From the NCBI GenBank assembly GCA_027056215.1, contig JALULO010000292.1, positions 1-5,135 on the forward strand: a stretch of DNA of 5,135 nucleotides, written 5' to 3'. The notes beneath the pieces are model-generated. The model did not search any database and had not been told where the DNA came from. It worked only from the letters and a program-made list of their open reading frames with translations. The position numbers were made by a program, and so were the translations under genes. Positions 1-5,086 of this stretch are shown here, piece after piece. Source of the stretch: Campylobacterales bacterium. GTDB taxonomy: Bacteria; Campylobacterota; Campylobacteria; Campylobacterales; QNZT01. Positions within the stretch are counted from its first letter, which is position 1, and each line of letters starts with the position of its first letter.

Positions 1-374
1 AAGTTCGCACTCATGACATCTGCACTGGAAGATTGCCCCATCAGACGCTGTTGCGGTGACATTTGGGCAATGGCTTTGGAGTTTGGATCATAGAGCCACA
101 TCCTATTTCCATCTCGTAAAATCAACTTATCCCTATCTTTTTTAGGTTTTAAAATTTTCACGATAGTTTTAAACTGTCCTGCATTCTCTTTTGAATAGAT
201 ATCGATAAGCATACTATCCACTTTTTTTGCACTTTTATATTCTGTAATCAACCCTCTTTGGTAAAAAGAGGCACTTGGATTTCGTATCTTGTCACTTTTT
301 TGTACGATCTCTTGTACTGAGGGACTTGCTAAAAGCAATGTTGCAGTTGTTAGTAAGGTTGTTAAAATCTTCAT
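1..374 (-). CDS. LolA-like outer membrane lipoprotein-sorting protein, N-terminal part (runs off the window)
   Basis: The frame starts at ATG 374-372 and stays open for 124 codons to the window edge, so the C-terminal part, probably about half, is missing. An AGGAG ribosome site lies just upstream (within 381-388). Residues 1-18 form a signal peptide (MKILTTLLTTATLLLASP: one Lys, a hydrophobic run, then Ala-Ser), so the product should be periplasmic. After it come features I recall from the COG2834 'outer membrane lipoprotein-sorting protein' family: an early Arg-Asn-Pro, then RMWLYDPNSK, then SPQQRLMGQSSSADV. These proteins have a LolA/LolB-like half-barrel thought to carry lipids or lipoproteins, and often sit beside MacB/FtsX-type ABC transporters, as here. 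It is probably the periplasmic partner of the permease and ATPase encoded upstream on the same strand, yet it has its own promoter. Family assignment is fairly sure; the cargo is unknown. Confidence 0.85.
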   Translation of the reverse strand, partial: MKILTTLLTTATLLLASPSVQEIVQKSDKIRNPSASFYQRGLITEYKSAKKVDSMLIDIYSKENAGQFKTIVKILKPKKDRDKLILRDGNRMWLYDPNSKAIAQMSPQQRLMGQSSSADVMSAN

Positions 375-496
375 CTTATATCTCCTGTGTTTGGTGATAT
401 AAGTATAAAGCATTTGGAAAAACAATACTTTTCCAAAATTGCTAAGTTGTCTATAATTCGGATTTGTAAGTAATCGGATAATCTTATAAATAACAT
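371..496 (-). CDS. Possible 41-residue ORF in front of the LolA-like gene (doubtful)
   Basis: On the minus strand an AAGGAG stands 5 nt before ATG 496-494. The frame runs 41 codons to a TGA at 373-371 that overlaps the LolA-like gene's ATG, an arrangement typical of translational coupling. The peptide starts MLFIRLSDYLQIRIID and is mildly hydrophobic, with no motif I recognise. Against it: the frame covers the promoter and 22-bp element of the next gene, so it could only be translated from a transcript starting further upstream, for example read-through from the permease. The sequence conservation seen here is explained as well by the promoter. Listed as a possibility, not as a supported gene. 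Confidence 0.2.
   Translation of the reverse strand: MLFIRLSDYLQIRIIDNLAILEKYCFSKCFILISPNTGDIR
413..437. repeat. 9-bp inverted repeat inside promoter A
   Basis: TTTGGAAAA (413-421) and TTTTCCAAA (429-437) are perfect inverted copies separated by 7 nt. The right arm lies inside the 22-bp element and the left arm lies between the element and the -10. The matching left arm is absent at copy B, so this may be an extra half-site that changes how strongly this promoter is controlled, or chance in AT-rich DNA. Confidence 0.4.
427..448 (-). repeat. 22-bp direct repeat, copy A (putative operator)
   Basis: This stretch is identical over 22 bases to 2756-2777 in the same orientation. On the minus strand it begins AACTTAGCAATTTTGG and ends AAAAGT. 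It has only weak dyad symmetry (ACTT...AAGT ends). Identity stops sharply at both edges apart from AT-rich background, as expected for a protein-binding site rather than a recent duplication. Confidence 0.7.
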
Positions 497-507
497 AGAA
501 ACTCCTT

Positions 508-532
508 TTTGTATGACATAGTGTCATACAAA
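508..532. repeat. Perfect 11-bp inverted repeat after the permease gene
   Basis: The arms at 508-518 (TTTGTATGACA) and 522-532 (TGTCATACAAA) match perfectly around a 3-nt centre, TAG. It starts 27 nt after the permease stop codon. Neither strand has a T-run directly after the stem, so it is not a standard intrinsic terminator. It could be a two-fold-symmetric repressor site (TetR-like operators look like this), or an RNA hairpin protecting the 3' end of the ATPase-permease message. The rest of the gap 375-559 holds the promoter and the doubtful small ORF listed separately. Confidence 0.6.
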
Positions 533-559
533 GATGCTTAAATTTTTATCAACCTTTCA

Positions 560-1921
560 TCAGTTATGTCTCAATGCATCCACGATAGGCATTTTCGATG
601 CGCGAATCGCAGGCAATATCGAAGAAAGAACACTAATCAACACTAAAAATACCCAAATTCCTACGATGAGTTCTGGATTGTCCATCAGATTAAAAACCAA
701 CTGTGTCGGTGCAGAGACATTTGGCGGTGTCCACCAGAGTCCGATGCTATTGATTACACTCGTAATTAACAGCGCCAAAGCTACGCCGAGTGTTGCACCA
801 AACAAACCGATAATCATCCCCTCAAGAAGAAAATAGGTTCGTACACCACTACGCCTAAGCCCCATCGCTCTAAGCGTTCCTATCTCGTTAAATCGCTCCA
901 TGATACTCATCGTCATTGTATTTGAAACGGTAAATATAGCGATCAATCCAATCACTATAGAGACAAAAGCAAAAATGACAGAGAACATTCCAAGGATCTT
1001 ATCTATCTGCGGATTAAAAACATTTAGTTTTATCACCTCCAATGCAAGACCGTTTGCATCAAAAAATGCTTCTAATCTATCTGCTACACTATCGATATCA
1101 TCAGGAGATTTTAACTGCACATTGATAGTGTTGACCTTTTTTGTATCGTTTCCATAGACTAACATCTGCGCTTTTTCAAGAGGCATAGCGATAAACCTAT
1201 CATCCATCTCTTTGTTAGTCTGTTCCCAGACTTTTTCGACAGGAAGTCTCACGATATTTGGTGCTCCTTTCGCTGAGGCGGCTAAAAGAGAGATGGTTGT
1301 ACGATCTGATTTGGGTTCATCTATAGAAAAATCTGCAATATCTTCATCCACAGGATTACTGTTTAAGGCTTCTTTTTTCTCTTTACATCCATCGATCGAT
1401 AATGCTTCGCAAAGGTTTAGATTTTTCGCCAATCCTTTCCCTATAAGCGCTCCACCATGATAAGCTTTTAAAGAACTATCTGTGGGCATGTTGATACCAT
1501 ATCCATCCCAAGACTGCATCTTTAACTGCTCATTTGCTACCACCCCAACACCCACAAAAGTTTGTGAACTATTTTTAGTATAATTTCCTGCTATACCTCC
1601 GATAGTCAGTGTCGGCGTAATGACATTGATATGACTACTTAATGTATCATTTTCTTCAATTTTATCGATAATTTCTTTATAATTTTCGATATCATACTGG
1701 TCTACCGTACCCGCTCCAAAATCAAAATATCCTTTTTTATGAATATGCAAATGCCCACTACTCCTTGCTACGCCTGTCTGTATTCCATGATTAACACTTG
1801 CTACAAATGAACCGATAAGCAGTGATGCAAAACCACCGATGGCAATTGCCAAAACACTCAAAAGTGTTCGTCTCTTATTTCTCAATGTATTTCTAAAAGC
1901 TATTTTTATACTATTTATCAT
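560..1921 (-). CDS. FtsX/MacB-family ABC transporter permease
   Basis: This 453-residue inner-membrane protein has the four-helix layout of MacB/LolC/LolE-type permeases. Helix 1 is at about 21-41, after a basic N-terminus (RNTLRNKRRT). A large periplasmic domain (MacB_PCD type) spans about 42-310. Helices 2, 3 and 4 lie at about 311-336, 364-391 and 418-438. The cytoplasmic loop after helix 2 carries MERFNEIGTLRAMGLRR (341-357), the coupling segment that contacts the ATPase. The C-terminus ends PAIRASKMPIVDALRHN, a typical family ending. C171 and C179 in the periplasmic domain could form a disulfide. GGAG lies 8 nt before the ATG. Such transporters use ATP to drive periplasmic movements that release lipoproteins or expel molecules rather than pump through a channel. 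The LolA-like neighbour favours lipoprotein or lipid handling; MacB-type export is the alternative. It follows the ATPase gene after 97 nt and is probably co-transcribed with it. Confidence 0.92.
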   Translation of the reverse strand: MINSIKIAFRNTLRNKRRTLLSVLAIAIGGFASLLIGSFVASVNHGIQTGVARSSGHLHIHKKGYFDFGAGTVDQYDIENYKEIIDKIEENDTLSSHINVITPTLTIGGIAGNYTKNSSQTFVGVGVVANEQLKMQSWDGYGINMPTDSSLKAYHGGALIGKGLAKNLNLCEALSIDGCKEKKEALNSNPVDEDIADFSIDEPKSDRTTISLLAASAKGAPNIVRLPVEKVWEQTNKEMDDRFIAMPLEKAQMLVYGNDTKKVNTINVQLKSPDDIDSVADRLEAFFDANGLALEVIKLNVFNPQIDKILGMFSVIFAFVSIVIGLIAIFTVSNTMTMSIMERFNEIGTLRAMGLRRSGVRTYFLLEGMIIGLFGATLGVALALLITSVINSIGLWWTPPNVSAPTQLVFNLMDNPELIVGIWVFLVLISVLSSILPAIRASKMPIVDALRHN

Positions 1922-1953
1922 CTTGTTTCTCCAATTGTTATCTTAATACACGC

Positions 1954-1974
1954 TTTTTTGGCAAAGCCAAAAAA
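1954..1974. repeat. Hairpin-forming inverted repeat between ATPase and permease genes
   Basis: TTTTTTGGC (1954-1962) and GCCAAAAAA (1966-1974) are perfect inverted arms around a 3-nt loop, about 33 nt upstream of the permease start. In the minus-strand message this forms a U-rich/A-rich stem closed by three G-C pairs. It resembles a terminator core but is not followed by a U-run beyond the stem in that direction. It may lower permease expression relative to the ATPase or mark an RNA processing point. Confidence 0.5.
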
Positions 1975-1975
1975 A

Positions 1976-2027
1976 CTACGCTGACACTAAGTCCTCTTCG
2001 GCAGAGCGCCCACGCGACTAGTCGCTT
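1976..2027. other. GC-rich, palindrome-containing intergenic element
   Basis: About 60% of these 52 bases are G or C (31 by my count), in strong contrast to the AT-rich surroundings. The stretch contains a perfect 12-bp palindrome GCGACTAGTCGC (2014-2025), a small CTCT...AGAG inverted pair and CGCT/AGCG complements that could fold with it. The ATPase stop codon and its last two residues lie inside the palindrome. With the adjoining hairpin (1954-1974) it has the look of a REP-like or other interspersed intergenic repeat, but only one copy is in this window, so that is inference. Confidence 0.4.
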
Positions 2028-2704
2028 CTTTTTAACTGTCCATCACTTAAAAGATAGGTCTCATCCGCAACATCCAAGATATCCCTGTCATGCGTTACAA
2101 AGATAAAAGTTGTTTTATATGTATCTTTCATCTGCCGCATCAAAGCGATGATCTCTGCACTTGTAGTTGAGTCAAGATTTGCCGTAGGTTCATCAGCAAG
2201 CACCAATGAAGGCTGTTTAACCAAAGCTCTAGCGATGGCTACTCTTTGTCTCTGACCACCACTCAGTTCTGAAGGGATATGTTTTTCCAAGCCTTTTAGC
2301 CCAACCGCTTCGATCATCTCAGAAACTGTTTGAGAAATCATCTCTTTTTTTTCATTTATCATCAAAAGTGGATATGCGATATTTTCATAGACATTGAGGA
2401 CTGGCATGAGGTTGAAATTTTGAAAGATATGCCCTATATGTTTGGCTCTAAAATCTGATAAATCATCATCATTTAGCGTATTTATATGCACACCATTGAT
2501 AACGACTTCTCCACTTGTAGGCGTATCAATCGCACCGATGAGATTTAAAAGTGTACTTTTCCCACTGCCTGACTTACCTACGATAAAAGTAAACTTCTCT
2601 TTTTGAACAGAAAATGAGATATCACTTAGCGCTTTTATCTCCACTTCCCCCAAGCGATAACTTTTATAGATATTGTGAAATGTCACTAAAGTTTCTGAGT
2701 TCAT
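2018..2704 (-). CDS. ABC transporter ATP-binding protein, LolD/MacB type
   Basis: The 228-residue protein is a complete nucleotide-binding domain, close in length to LolD. Motifs in order: Walker A GKSGSGKST (43-51), Q-loop Gln95 in IFQNFNLMP, signature LSGGQRQRVAIARAL (147-161), Walker B LVLADEPTANLDS (167-179) including the D-loop, and switch His205 in FVTHD. The FQNFNL Q-loop and DEPTANLDS are characteristic of the LolD/FtsE/MacB subgroup. It works as a cytoplasmic dimer powering the permease encoded next. AGGAG sits 5 nt before the ATG, and a promoter with the 22-bp element lies directly upstream. The end is odd: the last residues Ser-Asp and the stop codon fall within a GC-rich palindrome, so the original C-terminus may have been changed by insertion of that element. 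Substrate cannot be read from this subunit. Confidence 0.95.
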   Translation of the reverse strand: MNSETLVTFHNIYKSYRLGEVEIKALSDISFSVQKEKFTFIVGKSGSGKSTLLNLIGAIDTPTSGEVVINGVHINTLNDDDLSDFRAKHIGHIFQNFNLMPVLNVYENIAYPLLMINEKKEMISQTVSEMIEAVGLKGLEKHIPSELSGGQRQRVAIARALVKQPSLVLADEPTANLDSTTSAEIIALMRQMKDTYKTTFIFVTHDRDILDVADETYLLSDGQLKRSD

Positions 2705-2730
2705 TTTTTCTCCTATATATTGATAGGAGC

Positions 2731-2777
2731 ATTATAAATGATCTAGAAAATTTAAACTTTTCCAAAATTGCTAAGTT
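2731..2777 (-). promoter_or_regulatory. Promoter of the ABC ATPase-permease operon, with activator-type element
   Basis: On the minus strand a consensus TATAAT -10 (2736-2731) lies 26 nt before the ATPase start codon, predicting a leader of about 20 nt. The 22-bp element (2777-2756) ends exactly 19 nt before the -10, the same spacing as at the LolA-like gene. The expected -35 reads AAGTTT, a poor match overlapping the element. Distances from -10 to start codon are also nearly equal at the two promoters (26 and 27 nt). Confidence 0.6.
2756..2777 (-). repeat. 22-bp direct repeat, copy B (putative operator)
   Basis: Identical over 22 bases to 427-448, in the same orientation relative to the gene it precedes. 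It lies in the divergent gap between the ATPase gene and argB, about 80 bp from the proposed argB -10, so an effect on argB is possible but not indicated. Confidence 0.7.
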
Positions 2778-2856
2778 TCGAAATTATTTTTATGAAATAT
2801 ACCGGTTAAAAAATTCTGATTCCATTTTTATTACATTTTTTTTTGTTAGCATGACA

Positions 2857-2862
2857 TATAAT
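2857..2862 (+). promoter_or_regulatory. Candidate -10 box of the argB operon
   Basis: TATAAT lies 15 nt before the TTG start of argB, after a T-rich tract (2825-2844) and with no clear -35, as is common in Campylobacterota promoters. The expected transcription start (about 2868-2870) would leave only about 8-10 nt of leader and cut into the AAAGGA ribosome site. Either the leader is extremely short or the real start lies further upstream in the 2780-2850 region. Confidence 0.4.
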
Positions 2863-2877
2863 TAAAAAAGGATAGCT

Positions 2878-3732
2878 TTGCAAAAGAAGATTGAACAAGT
2901 TAAAGTCCTACTCGATGCACTGCCTTATATCAAAAAATATGCTAACGAAATTTTTGTTATCAAGTATGGAGGCTCGGCGCAAATTGATCCTGTTTTGAAA
3001 GATAAAGTAGCACAGGATATCTTGCTCATGTATCTGATGGGAATCAAAACCGTTATCGTACATGGTGGCGGAAATAAGATCAACGAATTGCTAGAGAAAC
3101 TGAAGATTGAGAGTAGATTTATAGATGGTTTGCGTGTAACAAGTGAAAAAACTATGGACGTCGTGGAAATGGTACTTTCAGGGAACATAAACAAAGAGAT
3201 CACATCGCTTATCAACCAACATGGTGTAAAAGCGATCGGTATCAGTGGTAAAGATGCAAACTTTATCACTGCAAAACCTATAGATATCGACAAATACGGA
3301 TTGGTCGGTGATATCATCAGTGTTGATGGAAGTGTTATAAATAATCTTTTAGAAGAAAAATTTATCCCTATTATTGCACCGATTGCATCGGCGGTAGATG
3401 CCAAAGGTCATCCTGGATTTAATATCAATGCAGACCTTGCCGCCAGTAAAATCGCAGCCAGTTTACATGCCCGAAAGATTATCTTTATGACTGACACACC
3501 CGGCGTTATGGATAAAAATAAAAATTTTCTCTCTACGCTTATGGAAGAAGAGATTATTGCACTTAAAAAAGAAGGTACGATTGCAGGAGGCATGATTCCT
3601 AAAGTAGATGCTTGTATCGAAGCAATCAATAAAGGTGTACCAAAAGCACATATCATCGATGGACGTGTAGAACATGCCCTACTACTTGAAGTATTTACAA
3701 GTGATGGGATTGGTACGGTGATCAAAAAATGA
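2878..3732 (+). CDS. argB: Acetylglutamate kinase (N-acetyl-L-glutamate 5-phosphotransferase)
   Basis: ArgB phosphorylates N-acetylglutamate with ATP, the second step of arginine synthesis, in the cytoplasm. The 284 residues carry the amino-acid-kinase fold motifs: Lys29 in VIKYGGSA, VHGGG (61-65), GLRVT with Arg86, GNINKE (102-107), GISGKD (121-126), FNINADLAAS (181-190), TDTPGV (205-210), GGMIPKV with Lys242, and a C-terminal IIDGRVEHALLLEVFTSDG stretch. The extra N-terminal helix before VIKYGG (about residues 1-22) is the hallmark of arginine-inhibited hexameric enzymes, so feedback inhibition is expected. The start is TTG at 2878: AAAGGA lies 5 nt upstream, an in-frame TAA at 2863-2865 rules out an earlier start, and the next in-frame ATG (residue 51) would remove the catalytic Lys. 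Its stop overlaps the next gene's ATG (ATGA), so the two are probably translationally coupled. Confidence 0.97.
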   Translation: MQKKIEQVKVLLDALPYIKKYANEIFVIKYGGSAQIDPVLKDKVAQDILLMYLMGIKTVIVHGGGNKINELLEKLKIESRFIDGLRVTSEKTMDVVEMVLSGNINKEITSLINQHGVKAIGISGKDANFITAKPIDIDKYGLVGDIISVDGSVINNLLEEKFIPIIAPIASAVDAKGHPGFNINADLAASKIAASLHARKIIFMTDTPGVMDKNKNFLSTLMEEEIIALKKEGTIAGGMIPKVDACIEAINKGVPKAHIIDGRVEHALLLEVFTSDGIGTVIKK

Positions 3733-3995
3733 AAAAAGAGATTACAAAAAGACAGTGTGAAGCCATCATTCAAGAAGGACTCGATGCGATATCTAAAGTG
3801 GATAGAGCCTTGGATATTATTCAGCAAATGAAACTTTATGACAATACCCATAAAAGTTTTGAAACATATTGTCAAACAAAATGGAATTTTGATGAAAAAT
3901 ATACGTATATAAGTATCAAAGATACTAAGCATAAACAAATATTACCACTACCCCAAAACAATATCACAAGGAGAAAATATGAGTCAAAAAAATGA
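3729..3995 (+). CDS. Small protein with phage/plasmid-type FETYC...W motif, unknown function
   Basis: This 88-residue basic protein begins with an ATG overlapping the argB stop codon (ATGA) and ends 17 nt inside the arginine kinase gene. It has no strong ribosome site, which fits coupling to argB. Residues 3-35 look helical. Residues 27-60 (ALDIIQQMKLYDNTHKSFETYC, then Trp52 and Tyr58/Tyr60) resemble a pattern I recall from phage and plasmid proteins (DUF3102-like and ParB-associated): a helix ending in leucine-tyrosine, then Phe-x-x-Tyr-Cys-x-x-x-Trp and Tyr-x-Tyr, often a helix-turn-helix DNA-binding region. Here the chain stops soon after, so it may be a shortened member. The tail (TRRKYESKK) reads across the kinase gene's ribosome site and start, so it may be under little protein-level selection. 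Being a real gene is likely from the tight packing; the function is unknown. A regulator of this operon is one guess. Confidence 0.7.
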   Translation: MKKEITKRQCEAIIQEGLDAISKVDRALDIIQQMKLYDNTHKSFETYCQTKWNFDEKYTYISIKDTKHKQILPLPQNNITRRKYESKK

Positions 3996-5019
3996 GTTTC
4001 CAAACTTTCCGGCAGATTGCAAATCAATGCTATGTAAATATCTTACAAAAGAGGTCTTTGAAGAACTTAAAGATAAAAAGACAAGCAATGGTTTTACACT
4101 TAAAGATGCGATAAATTCCGGTGTAAAAAACATTGATAGTGGTATCGGCGTTTATGCCGGTGATGAAGAGTCTTATACTGTTTTTGCCAAACTTTTTGAT
4201 CCAATCATTCAAGAGTATCATGGATTTGGGCCAAACGATAGCCACAAAAGCAATCTCAACCCAGATGATCTTGATGCCCCAAACCCTGATCCAGAGGGAA
4301 AATATATCATTTCTACAAGAATCCGAGTAGGAAGGAATGTTGCAAACTTGCCTTTGGGACCTGCAATTACTAAAGATCAGAGGAATCAAGTTGAACAAGA
4401 TGTCTCAGCTGCATTAAATAACTTAGATGACAAGCTCGCTGGAACATATTATCCCCTAACAGGTATGAGTGAATCAGTGAGTGCACAGCTTATTGCTGAT
4501 CACTTTCTCTTTAAAGCAGGTGATAGATTTTTAGAAGCAGCGGGACTCAACCGTGATTGGCCACAGGGAAGAGGAATCTACCATAACGATGAAAAAACTT
4601 TTTTAGTTTGGGTCAATGAAGAAGATCAACTTCGCATCATCTCTATGCAAATGGGAGGGGATATCAAAGAAGTATTTACAAGACTAGCTACTGCTATCAA
4701 AGAGATTGAGAAAAAAGTTACATTTTCATATAGCCCTCATTTAGGATATATCACAAGTTGTCCTACAAACCTGGGAACAGCGATGCGTGCGAGTGTGCAT
4801 ATCGCTTTACCAAAATTGGCAAAAGATATGGAAACATTTAAAGCTATTACGGACAAGCATCATCTACAAATCAGAGGTATTCATGGTGAGCACTCTGAAA
4901 GTGAAGGTGGCGTATATGATATCAGTAATAGAAGAAGACTAGGTGTTACAGAAGTACAATGTGTACAAGATATGCACGACGGTGTTGTAGCACTTATCGA
5001 AAAAGAGAAATCTCTTTAG
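3979..5019 (+). CDS. Arginine kinase (ATP:guanido phosphotransferase, phosphagen kinase)
   Basis: The enzyme reversibly moves phosphate from ATP to arginine, giving phosphoarginine, a fast energy buffer best known from invertebrates. At 346 residues it is full length (horseshoe-crab enzyme about 357) with both the helical N-terminal domain (about 1-95) and the catalytic domain. Using Limulus numbering from memory, the following are present: specificity loop DSGIGVY (53-59, including the residues equal to Ser63, Gly64 and Tyr68), nucleotide arginines in STRIRVGRN (Arg114, Arg116), the Asp53/Arg183 domain-contact pair, NEED with Glu215 (Glu225) and Arg219, catalytic Cys261 in CPTNLGT (Cys271), Arg270 (Arg280), Arg299 (Arg309) and Glu304 in GEHSE (Glu314). 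These point to arginine rather than creatine, and to activity. His302 replaces the usual arginine of RGTRGE. It is not the short McsB protein-arginine kinase type, which lacks the N-terminal domain. AAGGAG lies 5 nt before the ATG. It follows argB and the small gene in an overlapping operon. Confidence 0.96.
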   Translation: MSQKNEFPNFPADCKSMLCKYLTKEVFEELKDKKTSNGFTLKDAINSGVKNIDSGIGVYAGDEESYTVFAKLFDPIIQEYHGFGPNDSHKSNLNPDDLDAPNPDPEGKYIISTRIRVGRNVANLPLGPAITKDQRNQVEQDVSAALNNLDDKLAGTYYPLTGMSESVSAQLIADHFLFKAGDRFLEAAGLNRDWPQGRGIYHNDEKTFLVWVNEEDQLRIISMQMGGDIKEVFTRLATAIKEIEKKVTFSYSPHLGYITSCPTNLGTAMRASVHIALPKLAKDMETFKAITDKHHLQIRGIHGEHSESEGGVYDISNRRRLGVTEVQCVQDMHDGVVALIEKEKSL

Positions 5020-5031
5020 TTCCTTTACAAC

Positions 5032-5063
5032 TGCCATAAAAAGTCTTTATACTTTTTATGGCA
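5032..5063 (+). terminator. Hairpin terminator of the argB-arginine kinase operon
   Basis: TGCCATAAAAAGT (5032-5044) and ACTTTTTATGGCA (5051-5063) form a perfect 13-bp stem with a 6-nt loop, 12 nt after the arginine kinase stop. The tract after it is pyrimidine-rich (CTCCTTCCT) rather than a pure T-run, so termination may be partial or helped by another mechanism. It could serve both directions if a convergent gene ends at 5087. Confidence 0.65.
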
Positions 5064-5086
5064 CTCCTTCCTAATAAATAAGCTTT

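Larger units (their letters stand above)
402..448 (-). promoter_or_regulatory. Promoter of the LolA-like gene, with activator-type element
   Basis: Read on the minus strand, a TATACT -10 box (407-402) lies 27 nt before the start codon. A 22-bp element (448-427) ends exactly 19 nt upstream of the -10. The expected -35 hexamer at 17-nt spacing reads AAGTAT, far from TTGACA, and overlaps the end of the element. A weak -35 covered by a conserved element is the usual layout of an activator-dependent promoter. The same layout stands before the ABC ATPase gene. The regulator is not encoded in the window. Confidence 0.55.

Noticed and set aside
508..532. Inverted repeat as an intrinsic terminator of the permease operon
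   Set aside because: No T-run follows the stem on either strand and the stem is AT-rich, so it is recorded as an inverted repeat of unknown role.
534..1460. Open plus-strand frames opposite the permease (534-836, 900-1157, 1212-1460)
   Set aside because: They are antisense to a well-supported permease, have no ribosome sites or domain features, and read as shadows.
2614..2865. Plus-strand frame of 83 codons across the divergent gap
   Set aside because: It starts inside the ATPase gene antisense, crosses both proposed promoters and the 22-bp element, and has no credible motif.
2705..2877. Arginine-sensing riboswitch or attenuator upstream of argB
   Set aside because: The leader implied by the -10 box is only about 10 nt, and I see no strong hairpin or arginine-rich leader peptide in the gap.
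2925..3938. Long open minus-strand frames opposite argB and the small gene (2925-3404, 3408-3938)
   Set aside because: They lie antisense to the clear argB frame with all its catalytic motifs, are rich in Ser/Phe/Ile as shadow frames are, and show no recognisable motif or good ribosome site.
4030..4398. Open frames on both strands inside the arginine kinase gene
   Set aside because: The kinase frame explains this DNA completely through conserved specificity and nucleotide-binding residues.
3979..5019. McsB-type protein-arginine kinase, or creatine kinase
   Set aside because: McsB lacks the N-terminal guanidino-specificity domain, which is present here, and no McsA/ClpC neighbours are seen. 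The arginine-type loop at 53-59 and the GEHSE glutamate argue against creatine.
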